Below are positions 1 through 5,519 of a stretch of 5,752 nucleotides of DNA, piece by piece. Numbering within the stretch: the stretch's first letter is position 1; each line of letters starts with the position of its first letter. The DNA comes from a candidate division TA06 bacterium (GTDB lineage Bacteria > Hydrothermota > DG-26 > E44-bin18 > JADFOU01): the NCBI GenBank assembly GCA_022562655.1, contig JADFOU010000148.1:1-5752 (forward strand). The letters are read 5' to 3'. The translations under genes were made by a program, and so were the position numbers. The notes under the pieces were generated by a model, which did no database searches, was not told the origin of the DNA, and worked only from the letters and a program-made list of their open reading frames with translations.

Positions 1-1023
1 GCTGAACTCCCTGATTCAGAGTCGAACTGGCACCCCTCCTATGACTCAACAGGCTCTACTCCCGGAAGGGAGAACAGTGAGGAGATCAAAGAGATCGAGG
101 AGGTTGTGATAAATGAGGTGATGGCAAATGTAAAGGGGACAGATAGTGGCATAGGAACCCCAGGAGATCGGAATGAGTTTGTAGAACTCTTTAATCTCTC
201 CTCGGATTTGGTGGATGTTGAAGGGTGGTTGCTCGACGATGGGGATTCCTGGGACGTTTTAAGGGCATGGTCGGATACAATTGATTCGGTCATCGAAGAC
301 CCGGATGTGGAGATCAATACGACCCGCATCCCTCCCGGAGCCTATGCCGTCATTCTGGATCCGGAATATCCCGATTCCGGCGATGGGTCTTATGTTCAGC
401 CCTACGACTTCCCTCCCAATACCATCATTCTGACGGTTGGCAATACCTCACTTGGAGATGGATTATCAACCACTGATCCCCTCTTCCTTTACAGTAGGGA
501 TACCCTTCTCATAGATACATATGGAACCCCTTTTGATACAACGGATACAATCCCCTTTGATCCTGGGAATGGGATCTCTATGGAACGAATCGATCCTGCG
601 CTTCCTGATGAAGAATCCAATTGGCGCCCTTCGGTTGACTCAACAGGCTCCACGCCCGGAAGGCAGAACAGCAAAGAGACCGTAGTGAATCTCTCTCCGG
701 TGGTTCAACTTTTTGCCTCACCGGATCCCTTCTCCCCGGATGGGGATGGAATGAATGATGAGACAGTCATCTCTTTTGAACTTCCTTTTCAGATGGCTAA
801 GGTGAGGCTCTTGGTCTATGATCGAACGGGAAGGGTTCGGAAAGCTTTGATAGATCAGGAGCTCAGGGGAAGTCAGGAGAGTGTTAACTGGGATGGGAGG
901 GACAATGGAGGGAAGATCCTTCCCATTGGGGTTTACATACTCTTACTGGAGGCGACGGATGATGCAACAGGTTCCCTCGTGACCGCGAAGAGAGCACTCA
1001 CACTGGCGAAACGACTGAAATAA
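1..1023 (+). CDS. Secreted lamin-tail-domain protein with FlgD-like Ig C-terminus (5' partial)
   Basis: The reading frame is open from the first base to a TAA at 1021-1023, so 340 residues of a longer protein are visible; its start and signal peptide lie upstream. Residues 1-28 are the end of one lamin-tail domain (NWHPSYDSTGSTPGREN). A complete one follows at about residues 36-225: it opens VINEVMAN, has the NEFVELFNLS core and WLLDDGDSWD, and closes ISMERID...NWRPSVDSTGSTPGRQN. The two closing motifs are 198 residues apart, so the modules are tandem. Residues about 233-335 form a FlgD-type Ig domain with a DPFSPDGDGMND acidic loop, likely calcium-binding, then VYDRTGRVRK and GVYILLLEATD. 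In other bacteria such proteins are exported and found at the cell surface. A GTG at 106 could be mistaken for the start, but it lies inside the ongoing repeat. The specific function is unknown. Confidence 0.85.
   Translation, partial: AELPDSESNWHPSYDSTGSTPGRENSEEIKEIEEVVINEVMANVKGTDSGIGTPGDRNEFVELFNLSSDLVDVEGWLLDDGDSWDVLRAWSDTIDSVIEDPDVEINTTRIPPGAYAVILDPEYPDSGDGSYVQPYDFPPNTIILTVGNTSLGDGLSTTDPLFLYSRDTLLIDTYGTPFDTTDTIPFDPGNGISMERIDPALPDEESNWRPSVDSTGSTPGRQNSKETVVNLSPVVQLFASPDPFSPDGDGMNDETVISFELPFQMAKVRLLVYDRTGRVRKALIDQELRGSQESVNWDGRDNGGKILPIGVYILLLEATDDATGSLVTAKRALTLAKRLK
7..675 (+). repeat. Tandem lamin-tail module repeat (198-aa period)
   Basis: The module-end sequence at nt 7-75 recurs at 601-669. 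Both copies encode LPD-x-ESNW-x-PS-x-DSTGSTPGR-x-NS, and a stretch of identical DNA (gactcaacaggctc) lies in each. The spacing is 594 nt, one full lamin-tail domain. More copies probably lie upstream of the window. Confidence 0.8.
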
Positions 1024-1032
1024 TAAGATTGA

Positions 1033-1128
1033 ACCACAATGGCACAAAGGGGACGGGGTAGATTCTAAAAAAGTCGAAAGAAGGAATAAATAAGATACAT
1101 TTCTCTCAGATCTTTGTGTCTTAGTGGT
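1033..1128. repeat. ~96-bp intergenic inverted-repeat element
   Basis: The left arm at 1033-1050 (ACCACAATGGCACAAAGG) and the reverse complement of the right arm at 1111-1128 (ACCACTAAGACACAAAGA) match at 14 of 18 positions. The ~60 bp between them is A/G-rich and carries no ORF. From general knowledge, 'ACCACxxAGxCACxxAG' inverted repeats are a common interspersed type in environmental bacterial genomes. The element fills almost the whole gap between the surface-protein gene and tldD. It may be a small non-autonomous element, or a folded RNA acting as a weak terminator for the upstream gene. Confidence 0.6.
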
Positions 1129-1133
1129 ATAAT
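1125..1133 (+). promoter_or_regulatory. Extended -10 promoter for tldD
   Basis: TGGTATAAT at 1125-1133 is a perfect TATAAT with the TG extension one base upstream. There is no good -35: with a 17-bp spacer the candidate hexamer is CTCAGA, which fits an extended -10 type promoter. Predicted transcription starts near 1140, leaving a leader of about 15 nt before the tldD start. The first bases overlap the right arm of the inverted-repeat element. Confidence 0.55.
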
Positions 1134-1153
1134 AAATTTCAAATGGAGAGTTA

Positions 1154-2518
1154 ATGATGGAAGAAAAAGTGAAGAAGGCATTGAAAAAAGTGGATGCTGA
1201 GTATGTGGAGGTTCATTTGGAAGAAACGGAGGTGACGAGTGTCCGCTACTCAGGGAAGGAAATGGATTCCATCGGGACCCACTTCACAAGAGGGGGAAAT
1301 GTGAGGGCTTTTTTTAGAGGGGGATGGGGGTTCTCTTCTTTTAACGATGTGATCCGGATCGGTGAGGCTATTCAGGAGGCATGCCAACATGCGAGACAGG
1401 TCGCCCGGGATGGGGGAGGTCTCGCTCCGGCGAATCCCCTTGAAGATCGTGTCCAGGTGGAATTAGAAGATGACCCTCGGGAAATTCCTCTCTCCGAGAA
1501 GGAACGGATTGCCCGTACCTATAATGAGATCATTCTTGCTTCTTCTAAAATTCAAACTTCTCAGGTCCGATATGTCGACAAGTTCATGCGACGATCTTTC
1601 TACAATACCGAGGGTACAGCTCTTCATGAAGAGAGGATTTACTGTGGAATCAGTTTCTCTGCTATCGCAAAGGATGGAGCCAATATTCAGACCTCTTTTG
1701 ATTCCGTGGGAGGGACCAGGGGATTCAAGACGGTTTTGGGACAGGAGGGCAAGGTGGAACGGATCACGAAAGAGGCAATCGATCTCTTAAAAGCAGAGAA
1801 GGTGGAAGGGGGAAGGTATTCCGTGATTGTCAATCCCATGCTGGCTGGGGTATTCGCCCACGAAGCCTTCGGACACCTCTCGGAGGCAGACCATCTTGAT
1901 GAGAATGAGAGGATTTTGAAGATCATGGAACTGGGAAAGAGGTTCGGTTCAGAGGAACTGTCTATTGTGGATGATGGGACACTGAAGGGAGAACGAGGCT
2001 CTTATCTCTATGACGATGAAGGGGTTCCCGCCCAGAAGACCGATCTCATTCGTGAAGGGATATTGGTGGGAAGGCTCCATTCGAGGGAGACGGCTTATAA
2101 GATGGGAGAGCCTTTGACCGGGAATGGAAGGGCGATCAACTTTCGTCATCCTCCCATTGTTCGGATGTCCTGCACCTATATTGAACCCGGGGAGAAGAGT
2201 TTTGAAGAGATGGTCTCTGAGGTCAACGAAGGGATCTATGCGGTTGACGCCCTGGGGGGACAGACCCAGCTGGAGATGTTCACCTTCTCCGCAGGAAAGG
2301 GGTATCGGATTAAAGATGGGAAGATAGGACCCATGGTTCGTGATGTGATCCTCACCGGGAATCTATTTGAAACCTTAAGAAATATTGACGCCATCGGAAA
2401 TGATCTCCAGCACCATGGGGGTCTTGGGGGGTGTGGAAAAGATGGACAATTTCCTCTTCCTGTCTCAACGGGAGCCCCTCATATTCGGATTCGGAATGTG
2501 ACGATTGGAGGGAAGTGA
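1154..2518 (+). CDS. tldD: TldD metalloprotease subunit
   Basis: This is the catalytic subunit of the TldD/TldE protease, a cytoplasmic heteromeric metallopeptidase that trims unfolded or small peptides; in E. coli it matures microcin B17 and degrades the antitoxin CcdA. The 454 residues are close to the usual ~450-480. The N-terminal domain starts KALKKVDAEYVEVHLEE. The metal motif HEAFGH (HExxxH) is at residues 236-241, followed by LSEADHLDENE; the VDDGT segment is at 272-276, and GCGKDGQ carries the third expected ligand, Cys427, near the end. All expected catalytic elements are present. Two adjacent ATGs (1154, 1157) are possible: GGAGAG at 1145-1150 sits 3 nt from the first and 6 nt from the second, so the second may be used, giving MEEKVKK. 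tldE lies 56 bp downstream on the same strand, pointing to an operon. Its substrate here is unknown; no RiPP precursor or toxin-antitoxin genes are in view. Confidence 0.95.
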   Translation: MMEEKVKKALKKVDAEYVEVHLEETEVTSVRYSGKEMDSIGTHFTRGGNVRAFFRGGWGFSSFNDVIRIGEAIQEACQHARQVARDGGGLAPANPLEDRVQVELEDDPREIPLSEKERIARTYNEIILASSKIQTSQVRYVDKFMRRSFYNTEGTALHEERIYCGISFSAIAKDGANIQTSFDSVGGTRGFKTVLGQEGKVERITKEAIDLLKAEKVEGGRYSVIVNPMLAGVFAHEAFGHLSEADHLDENERILKIMELGKRFGSEELSIVDDGTLKGERGSYLYDDEGVPAQKTDLIREGILVGRLHSRETAYKMGEPLTGNGRAINFRHPPIVRMSCTYIEPGEKSFEEMVSEVNEGIYAVDALGGQTQLEMFTFSAGKGYRIKDGKIGPMVRDVILTGNLFETLRNIDAIGNDLQHHGGLGGCGKDGQFPLPVSTGAPHIRIRNVTIGGK

Positions 2519-2520
2519 GG

Positions 2521-2548
2521 ATTCAATTTACAATTATCAATTAGCAAT
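2521..2548. repeat. Heptad array, NNNCAAT x4
   Basis: Four consecutive 7-mers in the tldD-tldE gap end in CAAT: ATTCAAT, TTACAAT, TATCAAT and TAGCAAT. CAAT recurs exactly every 7 nt, starting three bases after the tldD stop. The region is A/T-rich, so some similarity is expected by chance, but the strict phase is not. Confidence 0.6.
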
Positions 2549-2562
2549 GAAAAAGCAAAATT

Positions 2563-2568
2563 GAGGAG
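2563..2568 (+). promoter_or_regulatory. tldE ribosome binding site
   Basis: GAGGAG lies 6 nt before the ATG at 2575 and clearly fixes the tldE start. Its strength in a short A/T-rich gap suggests translation independent of tldD on a shared mRNA. Confidence 0.75.
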
Positions 2569-2574
2569 TGGTAT

Positions 2575-3888
2575 ATGGAAAAGATATTAGAAAATGCAAT
2601 GAAAAAAGTGGATGGAGCAGAGGTCTATTATGAGGAGAGTGAAGAACGGATCATGCGGTTTAAGTCGAATCGCCTCCATTCCATAAATGTGAAGGAGACA
2701 AGAGGTGTGGGTCTTCGGGTGATTCATAAGGGGCGCGTGGGGTTCTCGAGCAGTATGGACCTCTCTCAGGCGAATCTGATTGTGGAGAAGGCCACGGAAA
2801 GCGCTCAGTTTGGGCAAGAGGCGAAGTTCTCTTTTCCTTCCGCAGGGTCAGGTTTGAAACCTGCCCCTAAAGTGAAGGTGGTGAGTGATGAGGTGAGGAA
2901 TTTCCCTCTTGAAAAAGGGATTGAGATGGGAAAGGAGATGATTGAAAGTATCCAGACGAGTAATTCGGAGATCAAAACGGATCTTCACATCGAGACGGAG
3001 GTCTCTAAAACGCACATTCTCAACTCCTCGGGTCTCGACCTCTCCTTTGAGAATACCTATTTTTCCTTTTTCCTTGAGGGGTTCCTCATTGTGGATGGAA
3101 GTTTTCTCTGGATCTCCGAAGGGAAGGGGTCCTGTCGGCTCGTTCATGATATGAAGCCCTATGTGAAACGCATCCTATGGAAAGCGGATCTCGCCCGAAA
3201 GGTCGCGCCGGTCAAAACGAAGAGGATGCCTGTCCTCTTCAGCCCCTGGGCAATGACCACCCTCCTCGAGGCATTCGAACTCGGCGTGAATGGCAAGAGG
3301 ATTCAGAAGGGATCCTCTCCCCTTCTGAATCGAAGGGGAGAAAAGGTCTTGGATGATCGGGTGACCCTTGTGGATGATGGAACTCTGGACTACGGTCTGG
3401 GGAGTTCCCCTTTTGATGGGGAGGGAATCCCAACGCAGAAGACTGTCCTTTTTGAGAAGGGAATCTTAAAAAGCTATCTCTTTGACCTCCAGACCGCCGG
3501 GATGTTGGGGGAAGAGACGACAGGGAATGGAGAACGAGGTTTTGGAAGTCTCCCCTCTCCAGGGAGTACTAACTTCGTCCTTCAACCGGGGGAGAAATCT
3601 ACCGATGAATTAATCCAGGCGATCAAGGAGGGGGTCATCGTTTATGATGTGATCGGTGGGGGGCAGTCCAACCTCCTTGCTGGAGACTTCTCTTTCAATG
3701 TTGGTTTGGGGTTCAAGATTGAAGGGGGGGAGATGGTTGGGCGTGTCAAAGATGTAATGGTTTCGGGGAATGTATATGAAGCATTCAATCAAATTCGGGG
3801 AATCGGGAAAGAAGTTGAGGATGTCTTCGGCGTATTCTCTCCTCCTGTCTCATTTGACAGTCTCAATGTGGCAAGCGGAGAAAAATAG
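2575..3888 (+). CDS. tldE: TldE/PmbA protease partner subunit
   Basis: This is the non-metal-binding partner of TldD, also called PmbA; both are required for the peptidase in E. coli. The 437 residues fit the family. It is visibly a paralogue of the upstream gene: the N-terminus MEKILENAMKKVDGAEVYYEE parallels TldD, and VDDGTLDYGLGSSPFDGEGIPTQKT (266-290) parallels VDDGTLKGERGSYLYDDEGVPAQKT. Where TldD has HEAFGH, this protein has LEAFEL (231-236), so both histidines are lost while Glu and Ala-Phe remain; the C-terminal Cys is also absent. The segment GGGQSNLLAGDFSFNVGLGF (361-380) is the typical PmbA C-terminal glycine-rich motif. It is expected in the cytoplasm as a heterodimer or larger complex with TldD. 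The TAG stop forms the first bases of a palindromic heptad array. Confidence 0.94.
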   Translation: MEKILENAMKKVDGAEVYYEESEERIMRFKSNRLHSINVKETRGVGLRVIHKGRVGFSSSMDLSQANLIVEKATESAQFGQEAKFSFPSAGSGLKPAPKVKVVSDEVRNFPLEKGIEMGKEMIESIQTSNSEIKTDLHIETEVSKTHILNSSGLDLSFENTYFSFFLEGFLIVDGSFLWISEGKGSCRLVHDMKPYVKRILWKADLARKVAPVKTKRMPVLFSPWAMTTLLEAFELGVNGKRIQKGSSPLLNRRGEKVLDDRVTLVDDGTLDYGLGSSPFDGEGIPTQKTVLFEKGILKSYLFDLQTAGMLGEETTGNGERGFGSLPSPGSTNFVLQPGEKSTDELIQAIKEGVIVYDVIGGGQSNLLAGDFSFNVGLGFKIEGGEMVGRVKDVMVSGNVYEAFNQIRGIGKEVEDVFGVFSPPVSFDSLNVASGEK

Positions 3889-3956
3889 ACTATAGACATT
3901 GGACACTGGACTTTGGACTTAAGTCTACTGTCTACAGTCTAAAGTCCATAGTCTGA
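3887..3956. repeat. Palindromic heptad array, GAC x5 / GTC x5
   Basis: Ten 7-nt units lie in perfect phase. GAC occurs at 3888, 3895, 3902, 3909 and 3916; GTC then occurs at 3923, 3930, 3937, 3944 and 3951. The two halves form an imperfect inverted repeat centred at 3920/3921 (25 of 34 bp paired, plus possible G-U pairs in RNA), with a perfect 10-bp core GACTTAAGTC. It begins inside the tldE stop codon and ends 7 nt before radC, so it fills the gap. As RNA it could form one long hairpin between the two coding regions. No T-run follows, so it is not a standard terminator. Confidence 0.8.
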
Positions 3957-3963
3957 AATTGAG

Positions 3964-4644
3964 ATGAAGCGCTATCCGACCAAATTCAGGGATATGCCCC
4001 GGGTGGATCGTCCTCGGGAGAAATTGAAGAATCACGGTGTTGAGGTTTTGACGGATACAGAACTCCTGGCCATTCTTCTCAGCACGGGGAGGAAGGGAGA
4101 ATCTGTTCTGAAAGTTGCCGACAGGCTCCTCCGCCGTTCTGGGAAGAAGGGTCTTGCCAATGTGAGTTTGAAAGAATTGGAAGAGATCCCTGGTGTGGGT
4201 CTCGCCAAGGCCTCAAAACTCATTGCCGCCTTTGAACTGGGGAGGAGGCTTTTACTCCCCCCAGAAGAGGAGGAAGTCCTCACCTCCCCAAAGGATGTCT
4301 ACAAGTTAGCCAGAGAGATTCGTAAGGCGAAAAAGGAGCATTTCATTGTCTTCTACCTCAATACACGAAACCGGGTGATCCAAAAAGAGACCATCTCCAT
4401 CGGGAATCTCAACGCCTCTATCGTCCATCCCCGGGAGGTCTTCGAGCCAGCCCTTAGGGACTCGGCAGCCAGTGTGATCCTGGTTCACAACCACCCTTCT
4501 GGAGATACCACCCCCAGTGATGACGACATCCAACTGACCAGGCGGATGGTGAAGGCGGGTGAGATTATGGGGATTGAAGTTCTGGACCATCTCATTATCG
4601 GGGAGAAAGGGTATGTCAGCCTGAAGGATCAGGGGTTGATGTGA
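3964..4644 (+). CDS. radC: RadC family (UPF0758) JAB/MPN protein
   Basis: At 226 residues this matches the family's usual length. The N-terminal part has the signature DRPREKLKNHG...LTDTELLAILLSTG (residues 15-42), then a helix-hairpin-helix segment LEEIPGVGLAKASKLIAAFE (72-91), which suggests DNA contact. The C-terminal JAB/MPN domain has E125 in KKEHFIVFYLNTRN and the metal signature HNHPSGDTTPSDDD (175-188), with H175, H177, S185 and D188 in the expected JAMM spacing. The historical link to DNA repair (radC102) was later assigned to recG, so the cellular role remains unsettled; related proteins often sit on mobile elements. The ATG at 3964 is preferred because it leaves a normal N-terminus before RPREKL, although its Shine-Dalgarno is weak (TTGAG directly adjacent). 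Co-transcription with tldDE is plausible but would have to pass the palindrome. Confidence 0.95.
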   Translation: MKRYPTKFRDMPRVDRPREKLKNHGVEVLTDTELLAILLSTGRKGESVLKVADRLLRRSGKKGLANVSLKELEEIPGVGLAKASKLIAAFELGRRLLLPPEEEEVLTSPKDVYKLAREIRKAKKEHFIVFYLNTRNRVIQKETISIGNLNASIVHPREVFEPALRDSAASVILVHNHPSGDTTPSDDDIQLTRRMVKAGEIMGIEVLDHLIIGEKGYVSLKDQGLM

Positions 4645-4666
4645 ATGCTCGCCCTCATACCGTTTT

Positions 4667-4731
4667 TGTAGGGGCGAACCTGCGTGTTCGCCCTCGGGGT
4701 GGTTGGGCAGACACACAGGTCTGCCCCTACA
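4667..4731. repeat. Two-hairpin interspersed repeat (TGTAGGGGC ... GCCCCTACA)
   Basis: The outer ends TGTAGGGGC (4667-4675) and GCCCCTACA (4723-4731) are a perfect 9-bp inverted repeat. Inside are two perfect 8-bp hairpins, each with a 6-nt loop: GGGCGAAC/GTTCGCCC (4672-4693) and GGGCAGAC/GTCTGCCC (4705-4726). The outer stem and the inner hairpins share bases, so they are alternative folds. Similar 'GTAGGGGC...GCCCCTAC' repeats are, from general knowledge, widespread in environmental genomes. It lies 22 nt after the radC stop and may also slow or end transcription. Confidence 0.75.
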
Positions 4732-4776
4732 CTCTTTGGAGGAGGATTGCGGATATTTGAATACTACCAAAAAGGA

Positions 4777-4805
4777 TTGACGAACTTCCCAAAATCTGCT
4801 ATTAC
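4777..4805 (+). promoter_or_regulatory. Sigma70-type promoter for the secreted-protein gene
   Basis: TTGACG (4777-4782) matches 5 of 6 -35 bases. After an ideal 17-bp spacer, TATTAC (4800-4805) matches 4 of 6 -10 bases. Transcription would begin near 4812, giving a leader of about 45 nt before the ACG start at 4858. This supports an independent transcription unit after radC. Confidence 0.5.
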
Positions 4806-4846
4806 TTTTAACAACTGAAGGGAGAGGGTTTCGCCATACGAAAAAT

Positions 4847-4852
4847 AGGAGG
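4847..4852 (+). promoter_or_regulatory. Perfect Shine-Dalgarno that decides the ACG start
   Basis: AGGAGG is followed by a 5-nt spacer (AAGTT) and then ACG at 4858. It is the only strong ribosome binding site near this gene. The in-frame stop TAG at 4846-4848 overlaps it, so translation cannot begin further upstream. Confidence 0.7.
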
Positions 4853-4857
4853 AAGTT

Positions 4858-5457
4858 ACGGGGAAAAAGAAAAGCCATTGGATTTGGACCCGAATCGGGT
4901 TCCCCTGCCTACTATCTACTGTTTGCTGTCTACTGGTTCCTGTCTCCTCCCTCGCCCAGATCTCCTTTGAGAGGACTTACGGCGGCACTTCTTGGGATTG
5001 GGGCTTGTCTGTCCAGCAGACCTCCGATGGGGGGTATATCATTGCAGGATATACATTTTCCTTCGGTTCTGGCGGGCGTGATGTTTACCTGATCAAGACA
5101 GATAGTTTTGGACAGGTGGGTGTTGAAGAAAAGGGTTCAAAATTTCATGTTCCAGGGTCAGGGTTCCAATTGCTTCAGAACCATCCCAATCCCTTCCATC
5201 GAACCACCCTTATCCGCTACACACTACCAGTGATCAGTGGTCAGAGATCAGGGGTCAGTGAAAAGACAAAAGTTCCAATTAGTTTGACGGTGTATGATAT
5301 TACCGGTCGGCTGGTGGAAATCCTGGTAGATCAAGTCCAAGAGCCAGGAGTCTATCAACTCCAGTGGGAAGGTAAGAACCAAACCAGTGGGATCTATTTC
5401 TACCGACTCCAAAGTGGCGATTTCACCGCTACAAAGAAACTCATCCTATTGAAATAA
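4858..5457 (+). CDS. Short secreted protein, one repeat module plus T9SS-like sorting tail (ACG start)
   Basis: Read from ACG 4858 the product is 199 residues. Residues 1-33 form a signal peptide: basic GKKKSHW, hydrophobic core CLLSTVCCLLVPVSSLA, likely cleavage SLA/Q. Residues 37-86 are one copy of a module seen in multi-repeat secreted proteins (FERTYGG...QTSDGGYIIAGYT...DVYLIKTDSFG). Residues 103-199 are a Por-secretion/T9SS type A-like sorting domain: FQLLQNHPNPF, LIRYTLP, LTVYDITGRLVE, GVYQLQWEGKN, SGIYFYRLQSGDF and a basic TKKLILLK end. No ATG, GTG or TTG exists in frame between the stop at 4846 and TTG 5005. Starting at 5005 would remove the signal peptide and half the module and has no ribosome site, so ACG is preferred; a mutated ATG or a decaying gene is the alternative. 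It has its own promoter and terminator. The protein is unusually short, as relatives usually carry several modules. Confidence 0.75.
   Translation, partial: TGKKKSHWIWTRIGFPCLLSTVCCLLVPVSSLAQISFERTYGGTSWDWGLSVQQTSDGGYIIAGYTFSFGSGGRDVYLIKTDSFGQVGVEEKGSKFHVPGSGFQLLQNHPNPFHRTTLIRYTLPVISGQRSGVSEKTKVPISLTVYDITGRLVEILVDQVQEPGVYQLQWEGKNQTSGIYFYRLQSGDFTATKKLILLK
4909..4950 (+). repeat. Heptad array within the signal-peptide code (YTNCTNN x6)
   Basis: Six consecutive 7-mers run in phase: CTACTAT, CTACTGT, TTGCTGT, CTACTGG, TTCCTGT and CTCCTCC. CT recurs at 4912, 4919, 4926, 4933, 4940 and 4947. Three heptads equal seven codons, so the array translates as two related heptapeptides, CLLSTVC and CLLVPVS, which make up the hydrophobic core. 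The unit resembles the right half of the palindrome at 3921-3956 (TCTACTGTCTAC). Confidence 0.7.
5230..5257 (+). repeat. Heptad array within the sorting domain (GNGRTCA x4)
   Basis: GTGATCA, GTGGTCA, GAGATCA and GGGGTCA are contiguous, with TCA recurring every 7 nt at 5234, 5241, 5248 and 5255; a partial fifth unit (GTGA) follows. It encodes VISGQRSGVS, an extra polar segment between the LIRYTLP strand and the LTVYD strand of the sorting domain, where relatives normally have a short turn. Confidence 0.7.
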
Positions 5458-5483
5458 TTCAGTTTTAACTGTCTTATTGGCTG

Positions 5484-5519
5484 AAGCCCTCTCGAGTGAA
5501 TCGGGAGGGTTTTTCTTTT
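5484..5519 (+). terminator. Intrinsic terminator after the secreted-protein gene
   Basis: AAGCCCTCTCG (5484-5494) pairs with CGGGAGGGTTT (5502-5512) over 11 bp, including two G-U pairs, around a 7-nt loop. It runs into a T-rich tract (TTTTTCTTTT, 5510-5519). It lies 26 nt after the TAA stop and ends the + strand unit. Confidence 0.85.

Noticed and set aside
106..108. GTG as the start of the lamin-tail protein
   Set aside because: The same frame is open to base 1 and encodes the end of a preceding lamin-tail module, so the gene starts outside the window.
39..674. Two - strand open frames (39-329 and 489-674) sharing an LPGVEPVES peptide
   Set aside because: The shared peptide is only the reverse reading of the duplicated lamin-tail end (STGSTPGR); the + strand frame is clearly the coding one.
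1470..1790. 106-codon + strand frame inside tldD, and similar frames inside tldD, tldE and radC on both strands
   Set aside because: All lie wholly in the well-supported family genes, lack ribosome sites and show no domain signatures.
3887..3956. Standard intrinsic terminator for tldDE
   Set aside because: The hairpin is long and imperfect, A/T-G/C mixed, and is followed by GAAATTGAG rather than a T-run.
4306..4878. 190-codon open frame on the - strand
   Set aside because: It is antisense to the catalytic half of radC, runs through the two-hairpin repeat and a promoter, shows no recognisable domain, and its composition mirrors the radC codons.
5005..5007. TTG as the start of the secreted protein
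   Set aside because: It lies in the middle of the YIIAGYT module, lacks a ribosome binding site, and would discard a good signal peptide encoded upstream in the same frame.
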